From: an uncultured Verrucomicrobia subdivision 3 bacterium
GTDB taxonomy: Bacteria > Verrucomicrobiota > Verrucomicrobiia > Limisphaerales > UBA11358
DNA: 42,054 nucleotides
Direction of reading: 5' to 3'
Assembly (NCBI GenBank): GCA_903875465.1
Contig: CAIQWB010000119.1
Coordinates: forward strand, 1 to 42,054
The first letter of the stretch is position 1, and every line of letters begins with the position of its first letter. The position numbers were made by a program, and so were the translations under genes. Below the pieces are notes generated by a model. It did not search any database, was not told the origin of the DNA, and was given only the letters and a program-made list of their open reading frames with translations. This document shows positions 27,314 to 35,106 of this stretch, one piece after another.

Positions 27314-27540
27314 GTGATCCGGGCTGTAAGGTATGATTCGCCACCTGGCATAGCCAACATTTCTAAAATACTGGTTTCCTACCGTTTACGCAACAAAATC
27401 ACAATGAACATGCTTGCCGGTAGGCTTGGAATTAGCTTGGCTACGCTCAAAAACTGGGAACACGGACGGAGCCGTCCGAATAGAAAATCATGGCCTGCCA
27501 TTCGCAGTATTTTTGGGCTGTAAGGGAGGATTCGCCACCT
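27273..27540 (+). repeat. Left copy of a duplicated XRE-regulator segment
   Basis: This stretch aligns with 31014-31280: both begin TGGCGGAAGGGGT, continue TTTCTGAACCC, TTGCCA and GGCTGTAAGG, and then run through the small XRE gene into TAAGGG-GG-TTCGCC. Divergence is substantial, with many silent changes inside the gene. The two copies bracket the nucleotidyltransferase and TOTE genes in direct orientation. Confidence 0.65.
27314..27523 (+). CDS. Small XRE-family HTH regulator, left copy, tail frameshifted
   Basis: The 69-aa product starts with GTG (MIRAVRYDSPPG). It holds a helix-turn-helix in MNMLAGRLGISLATLKNWEHG, followed by RSRPNRKSWPAI. It is clearly paralogous to the 80-aa product at 31055-31297, and both keep the same GTG start context. 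Compared with that copy, small indels around the T5 run near 27508 shift the frame, so this copy ends in IFGL; the lost tail is readable in another frame (GCKGGFA). The HTH itself is intact. It may regulate the following nucleotidyltransferase/TOTE genes or be a decaying duplicate. Confidence 0.6.
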   Translation: MIRAVRYDSPPGIANISKILVSYRLRNKITMNMLAGRLGISLATLKNWEHGRSRPNRKSWPAIRSIFGL

Positions 27541-27670
27541 CTGCCCTCATTGGCAGCGTTCTGCCGTTTGGGCTGACCAGTACTTGCTTCCAGCCTCCCT
27601 TTGCAGTACGTTTTTTCCGGTGAAAACAGGGTCTTTTAATCAGCTCAAAAGACAGAAAGCGCAAAGTCGC

Positions 27671-27811
27671 ATGGCGGCTTCGCGCAAGGCTCGCCGCAGT
27701 CCGGCGGCGGCGGTTGCGCTGCAACGACGTGCTTCACTGGTGGGTGACGGGGCTAAATGGCGCATCACCAACCTGAATCAGGTCGCCCGCGCCATTGCCA
27801 AATGGGCCTAA
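27671..27811 (+). CDS. Possible small basic protein before the nucleotidyltransferase
   Basis: A 46-aa frame starts at ATG 27671, with a basic Ala/Arg-rich first half (MAASRKARRSP) and a conserved-looking end, AKWRITNLNQVARAIAKWA. It overlaps the likely start of the next gene by 10 bp, as in coupled pairs. I do not recognise the family. It could be a partner or antitoxin-like protein for the nucleotidyltransferase, but that rests only on position. Confidence 0.4.
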   Translation: MAASRKARRSPAAAVALQRRASLVGDGAKWRITNLNQVARAIAKWA

Positions 27812-28539
27812 TTGTGGGCTTTTCCCTCCGACAATTCGCGGAAGTTTTCAAAATACGCGATCCTGATGGCCAACCTTATGTTTTGATTGGCGGCCAAGCC
27901 GTTAATTATTGGGCCGAACGCTATTTACTGGCCGAACCTGAGCTCAAAAAATTACAACCGTTCACCAGTCAGGATATCGATTTCAAAGGCGGTCATGCGG
28001 ATGTCCAGCGCATCGCCAGGCAGTTAGATCTAGCTCCCAGTTTTCCGCCCAAGGTGGCCCTCACTGCCCTGTCTGGATTCATCGCCTTTCAAATCGGTGA
28101 TCTGAAATCTTCCATCGAAGTTGTCCGGCGGATTCCCGGCATTTCGGATCACATCGATACGCCGGCAATTCAGGCTGAATGGGACGGGAAAATAATCCGG
28201 GTTCTCGATCCTATTTCACTGCTGGCGTGCAAGCTTGAGTTGGTGGCAACGGTGTCGCAAAAAGATAGGCAAGACGTGGCACATCTGAAAATTTTGCTGC
28301 CTTGCATCCGTGCTTTCCTGGGTGAACTTCTTCAAGAGGCTGAGGCTGGCCGACTGCCGGCAAAAGACTGGCTAAAAATCGTCAATCAAGTGCTTAAATT
28401 AACAACCGGCAAACGCGCCCATAAAATTGCCAGTAAACATCAGATCAACTGGGCCGAGGTTCTTCCATTACCCGCCATTGCCAGCAGCCAGCTTGAAAAA
28501 ATCAAAGGCTTCCGGGAAAAACAGCTTCATTTGATTTAA
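27802..28539 (+). CDS. Nucleotidyltransferase-fold protein (MNT/AbiEii-like)
   Basis: From ATG 27802 the product is 245 aa. The N-terminal half shows the polymerase-beta-type nucleotidyltransferase pattern: YVLIGGQAVNYWAER with GGQAV at 30-34, and TSQDIDF with the paired acidic residues near 58-60. The C-terminal half is helical (CIRAFLGELLQEAEAG) and basic near the end. Such domains occur in AbiEii-type toxins and MNT antitoxins. Starts at 27757 or GTG 27814 are also possible; 27802 overlaps the small upstream frame. Its stop is 4 bp before the TOTE gene, so the two should be co-translated. It probably acts as a modifying enzyme in a conflict system. Confidence 0.7.
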   Translation: MGLIVGFSLRQFAEVFKIRDPDGQPYVLIGGQAVNYWAERYLLAEPELKKLQPFTSQDIDFKGGHADVQRIARQLDLAPSFPPKVALTALSGFIAFQIGDLKSSIEVVRRIPGISDHIDTPAIQAEWDGKIIRVLDPISLLACKLELVATVSQKDRQDVAHLKILLPCIRAFLGELLQEAEAGRLPAKDWLKIVNQVLKLTTGKRAHKIASKHQINWAEVLPLPAIASSQLEKIKGFREKQLHLI

Positions 28540-28543
28540 CCAT

Positions 28544-30946
28544 ATGAGCACTCGAGATGCAAATGACCGCAAGCTTGCGGATGCACTCGCAGAATGCGAA
28601 CGGTTGCGGACGGAGAACTGTGAGCTGCGAGAGCGATTGGGGATAAATATCCATGAACCACCAAGTCCAATAGTTTCTGTTCAATTGCCAATCGCCGCAA
28701 AAGGCGCAGTCACACACAAATCCACCGCGGAGGAAAAAGTGGCGCTTTTTCGCAGCTTGTTTCTCGGGCGTGATGATATATATGCAGTTCGCTGGGAGGG
28801 ACACAGTGGAAAGGCAGGCTATTCACCTGCCTGCCGGAAGGTGTGGGGGCATTCTTTCCAACATCATCCCGATCAGCCAAAGGAATATTTCCCCCTGACC
28901 GACCAAGTGATCCACGACCATCTTACAGGCAAAATCACCGCCGGTGTTTATCCACTACTGGCTGATGAGACCTGCTGGTTCCTCGCAGCTGATTTTGACA
29001 AAGCGACCTGGCAGGACGATGTGCGTGCGTTTCTTCAAACTTGCTCCGAATGGCACGTTCCGGCGGCCCTCGAACGGTCGCGCTCAGGGCGCGGAGGTCA
29101 TGTCTGGATTTTCTTTGAAGCCCCGTTGCCGGCCAGCCTGGCGCGAAAACTCGGCGCCGCCATTCTCACCCGGACAATGGAGCAGCGGCATCAACTCGGT
29201 CTCGATTCATACGACCGCTTCTTTCCCAGCCAGGACACAATGCCCAAGGGTGGATTTGGCAACCTCATTGCTCTGCCGTTGCAGCATATGCCAAGGGCGC
29301 ATGGCAACAGTATTTTCCTCGACACCGATTTCAATCCCCACTCTGACCAGTGGGCGCTATTGTCAGCTATCCCAAGGATGACGTTTGCAGCGGTTGAAAA
29401 GGCGGTGCATGAAGCCGAACGCAGTGGAGATATTCTTGGTGTTCGCCGCAGTGTTACGGACGATGAACAGGCAGATGATCCATGGACACTGCCGCCTTCA
29501 CGGAAGAAAAAAGATGAAGCCATCACTGGTCCGTTACCAGAGAAAGTGCGCGTCATTCGAAGCAACCTGGTCTACGTGGAAACAGAAGGATTGCCGTCTG
29601 TAATGTTGAATCGACTGCACAGGCTGGCCGCGTTTCAAAATCCGGAATTCTATCGTGCACAAGCAATGCGTTTGTCAGTATTTGGCAAACCACGCGTCAT
29701 TCGATGCGCGGAAGAATTTCCTAAGCACGTCGCTTTACCCCGGGGTTGTTTGGACGAAGTCATGGCTGTCTTCAAATCACATAAAATTGCCGTCGAACTC
29801 GACGACCAACGATTCTCTGGCCTAGCGATTGATGTGACATTTCACGGCCAGCTTCGTCCCGACCAACAGACCGCAGCCAGCGCAATACTTGCCCATGACG
29901 ACGGCATCCTGTGCGCCACGACCGCTTTTGGCAAAACAGTTATCGCCGCCTGGCTGATTGCAGCACGAAAGACCAATACTTTGGTGCTCGTTCACCGCCG
30001 CCAACTCCTCGACCAATGGCGGGAGCGGCTTGCGACATTTTTGGATTTACCTATTAAAACCATTGGTCAGATCGGTGGAGGTCGCCGTAAATCTGGTGGA
30101 ATTATTGATGTTGCAATTATCCAGAGCCTGAACCGCAAGCAAGTCGTGGACGACATTGTCGCCAATTACGGCCATGTCGTTGTGGATGAGTGTCACCACC
30201 TGTCAGCCGTGAGTTTTGAACAGGTACTCCGTCAGGTAAAGGCGCGATACATAACCGGGCTGACCGCCACACCAAAACGCAAAGATGGGCATCATCCAAT
30301 CATCGTCATGCAATGCGGGCCGATTCGCCACCGCGTCGATGCGAAGGAGCAAGCCCTTGCGCGCCCATTCAAACATCTGGTCATTCCACGCCCTACAAAC
30401 TTTCGCTTGCCACCCTCGGTCGAAAAACCGGAAATCCACGAACTATATGCAGCACTTGCCGGCAACCAGGCACGTAACGATCTCATCTGTCTTGATCTGC
30501 TCCGATCCTTGAAAGCCGGCCGCTCCCCCGTTCTACTCACAGAGCGTACCAGTCAGGTTGATGAATTTGCCTCGCGGCTAACTGGCCTGGTAAAAAACAT
30601 TGTCGTGCTGAAAGGGGGCATGGGAGTGAAACAACGGCGGTCCGTCGCTGAACAACTGGCAACAATCCCGGAAGGAGAAGAAAGAATCCTGCTGGCCACG
30701 GGTCGTTATATAGGCGAGGGTTTCGATGATGCGCGTCTTGATACACTTTTTCTCGCCATGCCGGTATCCTGGAGTGGCACGTTGCAACAATACGTTGGGC
30801 GTCTCCATCGCCTTCATGACAACAAGCGCGAAGTTATCGTATACGATTATGTGGATGGCTGTGTCCCGGTTTTCTCCAAAATGTACTCCAAGCGCGTGCG
30901 TGGTTACGAAGCGGTTGGCTACCAAATTCAAGATGAACTTGCCTAG
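28544..30946 (+). CDS. TOTE-type primase-polymerase fused to a superfamily 2 helicase
   Basis: The 800-aa product starts with a short coiled coil (residues 8-33). An archaeo-eukaryotic primase-like domain of the TOTE conflict-system type follows at about 60-300, with the metal-binding pair in LAADFDK (Asp150, Asp152), then SRSGRGGHVWIFF and GLDSYDRFFPSQD. A superfamily 2 helicase runs from about 440: TTAFGKT (Walker A, near 460), VVDECHHL (DEAH-type motif II, near 548), TGLTATPKRKDG (motif III region), and YVGRLHRLHD (motif VI). TOTE proteins are predicted to copy or unwind nucleic acid in defence or mobile-element conflicts. It is transcribed with the nucleotidyltransferase gene. Confidence 0.85.
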   Translation: MSTRDANDRKLADALAECERLRTENCELRERLGINIHEPPSPIVSVQLPIAAKGAVTHKSTAEEKVALFRSLFLGRDDIYAVRWEGHSGKAGYSPACRKVWGHSFQHHPDQPKEYFPLTDQVIHDHLTGKITAGVYPLLADETCWFLAADFDKATWQDDVRAFLQTCSEWHVPAALERSRSGRGGHVWIFFEAPLPASLARKLGAAILTRTMEQRHQLGLDSYDRFFPSQDTMPKGGFGNLIALPLQHMPRAHGNSIFLDTDFNPHSDQWALLSAIPRMTFAAVEKAVHEAERSGDILGVRRSVTDDEQADDPWTLPPSRKKKDEAITGPLPEKVRVIRSNLVYVETEGLPSVMLNRLHRLAAFQNPEFYRAQAMRLSVFGKPRVIRCAEEFPKHVALPRGCLDEVMAVFKSHKIAVELDDQRFSGLAIDVTFHGQLRPDQQTAASAILAHDDGILCATTAFGKTVIAAWLIAARKTNTLVLVHRRQLLDQWRERLATFLDLPIKTIGQIGGGRRKSGGIIDVAIIQSLNRKQVVDDIVANYGHVVVDECHHLSAVSFEQVLRQVKARYITGLTATPKRKDGHHPIIVMQCGPIRHRVDAKEQALARPFKHLVIPRPTNFRLPPSVEKPEIHELYAALAGNQARNDLICLDLLRSLKAGRSPVLLTERTSQVDEFASRLTGLVKNIVVLKGGMGVKQRRSVAEQLATIPEGEERILLATGRYIGEGFDDARLDTLFLAMPVSWSGTLQQYVGRLHRLHDNKREVIVYDYVDGCVPVFSKMYSKRVRGYEAVGYQIQDELA

Positions 30947-30952
30947 GCATTT

Positions 30953-30969
30953 CCGTCCGGGAGGGACGG
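30953..30969 (+). terminator. Weak hairpin after the TOTE gene
   Basis: CCGTCC pairs with GGACGG over a GGGAG loop, 7 bp after the stop codon. No T-run follows, so termination here is uncertain. Confidence 0.3.
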
Positions 30970-31013
30970 TATGAGGTTATAAATCCAGTTTTCCTAATGT
31001 TATTCATTAGAAA

Positions 31014-31280
31014 TATGGCGGAAGGGGTCCTTTCTGAACCCTTATTGCCATCTTGTGATCAAGGCTGTAAGGGTAGATTCGCCACCTTGCGAGACCGGCA
31101 TTGCTAAAACATTGGTGTCCTTTCGCATAAGCAATAAAATGACGATGAACACGTTTGCTGGCAAGCTTGGAATTAGTCTGGGCACACTCAAAAACTGGGA
31201 ACGTGGACGAAGCCGGCCGAACAGGAAATCATGGCCGAACATTCGTGCAGTATTGGGCCATAAGGGTGGTTCCGCCAAGG
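31014..31280 (+). repeat. Right copy of the duplicated XRE-regulator segment
   Basis: This is the direct-orientation counterpart of 27273-27540, sharing TGGCGGAAGGGGT, the region before the GTG start and the whole HTH coding stretch. The 3.7-kb spacing between copies encloses the nucleotidyltransferase and TOTE genes. Confidence 0.65.
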
Positions 31281-31297
31281 GGAAGGCCTCCGCGTAG
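31055..31297 (+). CDS. Small XRE-family HTH regulator, right copy
   Basis: The 80-aa product from GTG 31055 (MIKAVRVDSPPC) has a helix-turn-helix, MNTFAGKLGISLGTLKNWERG, then RSRPNRKSWPNI and a Lys/Gly/Ala tail, HKGGSAKGKASA. The tail is what the left copy has lost. Conservation of protein sequence despite many silent differences suggests selection on both copies for some time. Its target is unknown; the adjacent divergent or co-oriented defence genes are candidates. Confidence 0.65.
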   Translation: MIKAVRVDSPPCETGIAKTLVSFRISNKMTMNTFAGKLGISLGTLKNWERGRSRPNRKSWPNIRAVLGHKGGSAKGKASA

Positions 31298-31508
31298 AAA
31301 GCGGTGGCCGTGAGGGTGAAAGCCAACTTGTCCTCCATGGCCAGTAAGCGTCACATGTTTCGCCTCTTGACCGGTCAAGCTCAGCGGTTTCAGAGATGTG
31401 AGTGAGATTTACTCTGCCGTTTATGCAGCGGATGGTAGGAGTCTCTGCTTCCGCTGTTTGGCACAGGCGGCTGGGGTGGTTTGGAGGGTCTGATGGATGG
31501 TCACGCGG
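31298..31508. other. Non-coding gap
   Basis: No gene, repeat or terminator with a T-run is visible between the right XRE copy and the small minus-strand frame ending at 31509. The two sides are transcribed towards each other. Confidence 0.35.
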
Positions 31509-31685
31509 CTACGCCACCTCGGTCCCCATCGGCACCCAGCGCCTATCGGTCGTGCGGTAATAAAGGAGGATGCGCTTTTGGGGACCACGCCAGACAAGGA
31601 CCTGGCCGCAACTTGAATCGATTTCATGGTCAATGAGGAGTCGCCGACCTTCACGCGGCGACTCCCAAGCCGCAGACTGGTCCAA
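31509..31685 (-). CDS. Possible 58-aa protein downstream of the XRE/P-loop gene
   Basis: On the minus strand, 22 bp after the stop of the 718-aa gene, a TTG-started frame encodes 58 residues ending RILLYYRTTDRRWVPMGTEVA. The aromatic/basic beta-strand-like end looks like protein rather than chance, but there is no ATG and no recognised family. If real, it would be the second gene of that operon. Confidence 0.35.
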   Translation of the reverse strand: MDQSAAWESPREGRRLLIDHEIDSSCGQVLVWRGPQKRILLYYRTTDRRWVPMGTEVA

Positions 31686-31707
31686 GACTTATTGTTTTCG
31701 TCCGCGT

Positions 31708-33864
31708 TCAGGATGTTACCGGGGGCTCTTTGGCCTGCTCCTTGATGGGGGCGATGAAGAAGTCCTGCCAATCCTTCCGAACAAGCCCCTCCACTGCTTC
31801 TTCCATCCAATCGTGCGCGGGGAGTTTAATCCATTCCTGCACGGTCGTCGCTACATTGTCCCGAAATCCCAAGCCCTTACCCCAGAAACTCTTGCAGTCA
31901 CCCCACACGCCATTATCGGGAAACAGAACGGCCCGGAAGATTTCTTGGCTCCGATTTTTTAATTCGTCGAGGAATTTAAGATGCCAAGCCGCCACATCTT
32001 TTTGCAGAACTGCAATGTGGCTGACGATGGCGGTGCATTCCGGGTCTTTCAGTAATTGGTCGAGGAGCGCATTGAGTGCGGCAATTGCACCGTCGGACCG
32101 GTTCTTTGCGTCCATATTGGCCGCGGTGGCAACTCGTTCGTACGAATCGAGATTATAAAAGTCCCCGTTTCTGGTAGTCGATGCCCAGACCGTGCGAGGG
32201 TGCCGGTTCTTTAGTGCGGATAGGAGTTGAGACTGGACCGGCATCGTGCGGACCGGAAGCTCTCGATAGGTTTCCACGAATTGGCGGAGTTCGGCGCGAA
32301 GCTTCTTGAATCCCCTTTTGGCCTGCTGATTTTGGAAAGTTGATACTAGATCGTCGGTTGCTGTGGCAATATCCTTTAGCCGCGTTGCGTGGATAGCCCT
32401 GAGTGCCGTCACCTTGTGCAGAAGTTTCTCGCGCACTGGCGCGGCATCCTCTTCTACCGAGTCATAAAAGATGATCGGGACGTTTTTACCACCAGGATAC
32501 TTCGACAGCTTGGATCGAATTAGCGCTTCGCGGAGGACGTAAGCCTGCTTAACGTCTTCGATCGGGCTACCATCTTCGCTGTTCATGGTCAGCGTCTCTT
32601 TCTCGCGGGCCAAGACCATGAACACAACGCGCTCGGAAATTGTGGAAGACTTGCCGGTAGCCGCCAAGTGGGCTAGAACATCTACCATGGTTGAGTCCGG
32701 GGCAAAATGCGAGCACAGGATAGTGATGGAGCGGGGATCATCATAATGCGCTTGGAGGTCCGGACGGACGGCGGTCTCCTCCGCGCCCTTGGTGTCTATG
32801 GGTGAAATCTCGAAAGGAGTGGCAGGTAGCAGAGGCATTGGCACGAATATGTCGATACGCTTTGCCAAGCTAACTTTGGCGTTGCGTCCACTGTTGATTT
32901 TTCTGAACTCGTCCCGCAACCAAATCAACCCCTCCTGCGTGTTAGTCGCGTCGAGCCACAGGCTGGTCGTCGTACGCTCTCCCAGATTCATACGTGACTG
33001 AAATTCAGCTGTGAGCTTCTCAGGGTTTTCGTTTGCCAGGTCGAGCAATGGGTCATACAATTCTCCTTCACGCTCTGTGCGGGGTAGGCCAGCCATTACC
33101 CGCAATACCTTTTCGACTTCCTCCGGAACGCGGCTCTCATTTTCCTTTCCATCCCGCATCGCCAAAGCCGATGCGCAAATGTCGTTCGCCAACCGAAAAA
33201 CTTCCTCCTTCGGGTGAGGATAGATCACTATGCCGAACTTGCCGCTACCTTCCATCCCTGAGGCAAGCGAGCTGACCCGGACTTCGCCCTGTGTCGTGTA
33301 ACCAGCACCCGTATCCAAGGCCATTTTTTGCTTTTGGGTCGTTGCTTCCCTTATGAGCAGGTCGGCAACATAGCAAAGTGCCGTGGTTTTCCCGACCGCA
33401 ACGTTCCCTACAAATGCGAAGTTGTGCTTCAAGTCGTGCAAGAATGTTGCAACCTCACGGAGGCTGGCTTCATATTGTTTGGCCTGTTGAACGAGGTCAG
33501 GCGGGTTAGATGGGGCAGAAATGAATTTCTGCAACTTCCCCAGCGCGGTTTCCGCCATCCTTAGCTCATGACGATATGGGTGACGGTAGACGGGTTTCCC
33601 CAACTTGCCCAAATTGGGCCATTCGGCTTCGACGTATTCTCGGAATTCCTTAACATCCGGGTCTCCGTCCAAGGCCATCAGGAATTTTTGTACGTCCTCT
33701 GTGTCAGGCTTAGGGTCCCCCTCAATTCGGGAAACCCGGCTTTGGTCAACCCCCATCGCTTTGGCGATGTCAGCTTGATTAAGTTTCCCCTTCCGAAGAA
33801 GGGCCAATTCTTCTCCAACATGAGTTTCTTTCATATGCTGATTATGTTTCCACGGTAATCGCAT
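31708..33864 (-). CDS. XRE helix-turn-helix protein fused to a P-loop NTPase
   Basis: The 718-aa product has an N-terminal XRE HTH at about 17-65 (LNQADIAKAMGVDQSRVSRIEG). A linker follows, then a P-loop NTPase with Walker A GNVAVGKT at 153-160. A candidate second nucleotide-binding segment is LWLDATNTQEG near 300; I see no clear NKxD motif. The C-terminal 300 residues are largely helical (LLHKVTALRAIHATRLKDI, FKKLRAELRQFVETYREL). I do not recognise the exact family; GTPase-like or STAND-like are possible. ATG 33864 is chosen because a -10-like TATACT ends 7 nt before it; ATG 33834 would also preserve the HTH. The fusion of regulator and NTPase within a defence island suggests a self-regulated sensor-effector. 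Confidence 0.7.
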   Translation of the reverse strand: MRLPWKHNQHMKETHVGEELALLRKGKLNQADIAKAMGVDQSRVSRIEGDPKPDTEDVQKFLMALDGDPDVKEFREYVEAEWPNLGKLGKPVYRHPYRHELRMAETALGKLQKFISAPSNPPDLVQQAKQYEASLREVATFLHDLKHNFAFVGNVAVGKTTALCYVADLLIREATTQKQKMALDTGAGYTTQGEVRVSSLASGMEGSGKFGIVIYPHPKEEVFRLANDICASALAMRDGKENESRVPEEVEKVLRVMAGLPRTEREGELYDPLLDLANENPEKLTAEFQSRMNLGERTTTSLWLDATNTQEGLIWLRDEFRKINSGRNAKVSLAKRIDIFVPMPLLPATPFEISPIDTKGAEETAVRPDLQAHYDDPRSITILCSHFAPDSTMVDVLAHLAATGKSSTISERVVFMVLAREKETLTMNSEDGSPIEDVKQAYVLREALIRSKLSKYPGGKNVPIIFYDSVEEDAAPVREKLLHKVTALRAIHATRLKDIATATDDLVSTFQNQQAKRGFKKLRAELRQFVETYRELPVRTMPVQSQLLSALKNRHPRTVWASTTRNGDFYNLDSYERVATAANMDAKNRSDGAIAALNALLDQLLKDPECTAIVSHIAVLQKDVAAWHLKFLDELKNRSQEIFRAVLFPDNGVWGDCKSFWGKGLGFRDNVATTVQEWIKLPAHDWMEEAVEGLVRKDWQDFFIAPIKEQAKEPPVTS

Positions 33865-33900
33865 ATATGCAAGTATAAAAATATATTATCCGCATATAAA
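33860..33900 (-). promoter_or_regulatory. Probable leaderless promoter with repeated ATATGCG boxes
   Basis: Reading the minus strand: TTTATA (33900-33895), 17 bp, TATACT (33877-33872), 7 nt, then ATG at 33864. Transcription would begin at about the first codon. ATATGCG occurs at 33897-33891 and again at 33866-33860, 31 bp apart, and GCATATATGC (33861-33870) is a perfect palindrome over the start. These could be operators for the encoded XRE domain. Confidence 0.4.
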
Positions 33901-34203
33901 CACTAAAACTTTTGCTGATTTACGCATTAAATTGGCAAGCTTGCCAGCCGCCGTTGAGTATTTTGGGCTGGCTGGTTGATCGAAAACCCTGTGCTTTGCG
34001 GGATGGATTTTCGCCCAAACGGAACATTGCATGCCCGGTGTGGTAAATTACCACGAGAATCAGGGCGAAGTCAGCTTCCGTGGCACTCGACTGACCCCAA
34101 GCGCACAAGTTGGTGGGCGGAGGACGACATAATTCTTGGCACTGCCACAAACTGCTAGAATATAGCTGGTTAGAATATTTGTAACCCATTCCAAACCTGG
34201 GGA
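33901..34203. other. Divergent intergenic region
   Basis: No gene is recognised. An 8-bp direct repeat, TAGAATAT, occurs at 34156-34163 and 34171-34178. The region separates two divergently transcribed genes, whose promoters lie at its two edges. Confidence 0.4.
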
Positions 34204-34262
34204 GTTGGATGGGGTGTTGGATTTAGTTGCAAACTGTAACGCAGTGTTGTATTATGTTGCAA
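34204..34262 (+). promoter_or_regulatory. Leaderless-type promoter with upstream direct repeats
   Basis: TTGCAA (34227-34232), a 17-bp spacer and TATTAT (34250-34255) form a good sigma-70-type promoter. The ATG of the next gene starts 7 nt after the -10, where transcription should begin. GTTGGAT is repeated at 34204-34210 and 34216-34222, just upstream of the -35, as a possible activator or repressor site. Confidence 0.5.
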
Positions 34263-35026
34263 TGAAACCTGATGATCTTCTGAAATTAGCCTCGGCTGTG
34301 CCTGGTAAATATGGGTTGGCCGATTACCGCGATACCATTGTGTTGCTACGGAACAAGGGGCAATCATGGCGTGATGTTGCTGATTTCTTGAAAAACAATG
34401 GCATCGTTACTGACCACACCACCGTTTACCGTTATATGATGGAGGAGAACCCCCTTTTCGATTGCCAGGATCTCGCCTTGGAGATTGGTGGTTTGTGGTT
34501 TGAATCCCAAAGTGGACGTCCGCTTCGTCCATTTAACCCGGGCCTGTTCATCACGATAGAGGAAAAGTCGAAATTCATTCAACTTGAGCACCCTGAGCGT
34601 GTGAAATCAAACTGGTGTGAATATCAATTCCGGTTGTCGGCGGCACCAAATCGGATCTGGCTGAAACAGTTGCATGAAGAATTGGCGGCCAATTTTAATG
34701 AGAATGCACCCTACCATCTCATCAGTCGCATGGGGTTTGAACTCAAGTTTGACCGCGACGTAATGGCCTTGGATTGTCTTTCTGCCAACCTGAATTCAAA
34801 TTACGAGGACGTGCGTAACGCATTTAAACGAACAACCGACAAGATTGGAGGCGACAAAACTCGCTGGGCCGAGCTGTCCAAAATAGCTAAGGTAAGGGAG
34901 GAGAAAATCTTGGCACAGTATGACGCAACCGGGTATTCGCCAGGTGAATTGCTCGATGAACATGCTGAGTGTTATTCTGAACACTCCAAAGTTCTGGAAG
35001 AAGCGTTTCAAAAGTTAACACTTTAG
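34262..35026 (+). CDS. Helix-turn-helix protein of unknown function
   Basis: From ATG 34262 the product is 254 aa (MKPDDLLKLASAVPG). Residues 20-60 form a likely DNA-binding helix-turn-helix (DTIVLLRNKGQSWRDVADFL, then DHTTVYRYMMEE), similar in layout to plasmid or phage regulatory HTHs. The remainder (RIWLKQLHEELAANF, NAFKRTTDKIGGDKTRWAEL) is mostly helical with no family I can name. The start is chosen on the promoter, which leaves no leader; an earlier start at 34205 would lie upstream of the -35. The gene converges with the HNH gene 80 bp downstream. Confidence 0.6.
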   Translation: MKPDDLLKLASAVPGKYGLADYRDTIVLLRNKGQSWRDVADFLKNNGIVTDHTTVYRYMMEENPLFDCQDLALEIGGLWFESQSGRPLRPFNPGLFITIEEKSKFIQLEHPERVKSNWCEYQFRLSAAPNRIWLKQLHEELAANFNENAPYHLISRMGFELKFDRDVMALDCLSANLNSNYEDVRNAFKRTTDKIGGDKTRWAELSKIAKVREEKILAQYDATGYSPGELLDEHAECYSEHSKVLEEAFQKLTL

Positions 35027-35106
35027 GACCTCCCCAAGCGGCGGATTTGCGGTAGCGATGAAAGCGCGGACGATTCCGCAAAAAAGGTTGCAGGATTTAT
35101 TAACAA

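Noticed and set aside
27414-27623. 69-codon frame overlapping the left XRE gene
   Set aside because: It is the out-of-frame continuation left by the indel in the XRE copy, not a separate gene.
31421-31810. 129-codon minus-strand frame overlapping the 3' end of the XRE/P-loop gene
   Set aside because: It overlaps the larger gene by 100 bp, and its product looks random; the alternative frame at 31509-31685 is more protein-like.
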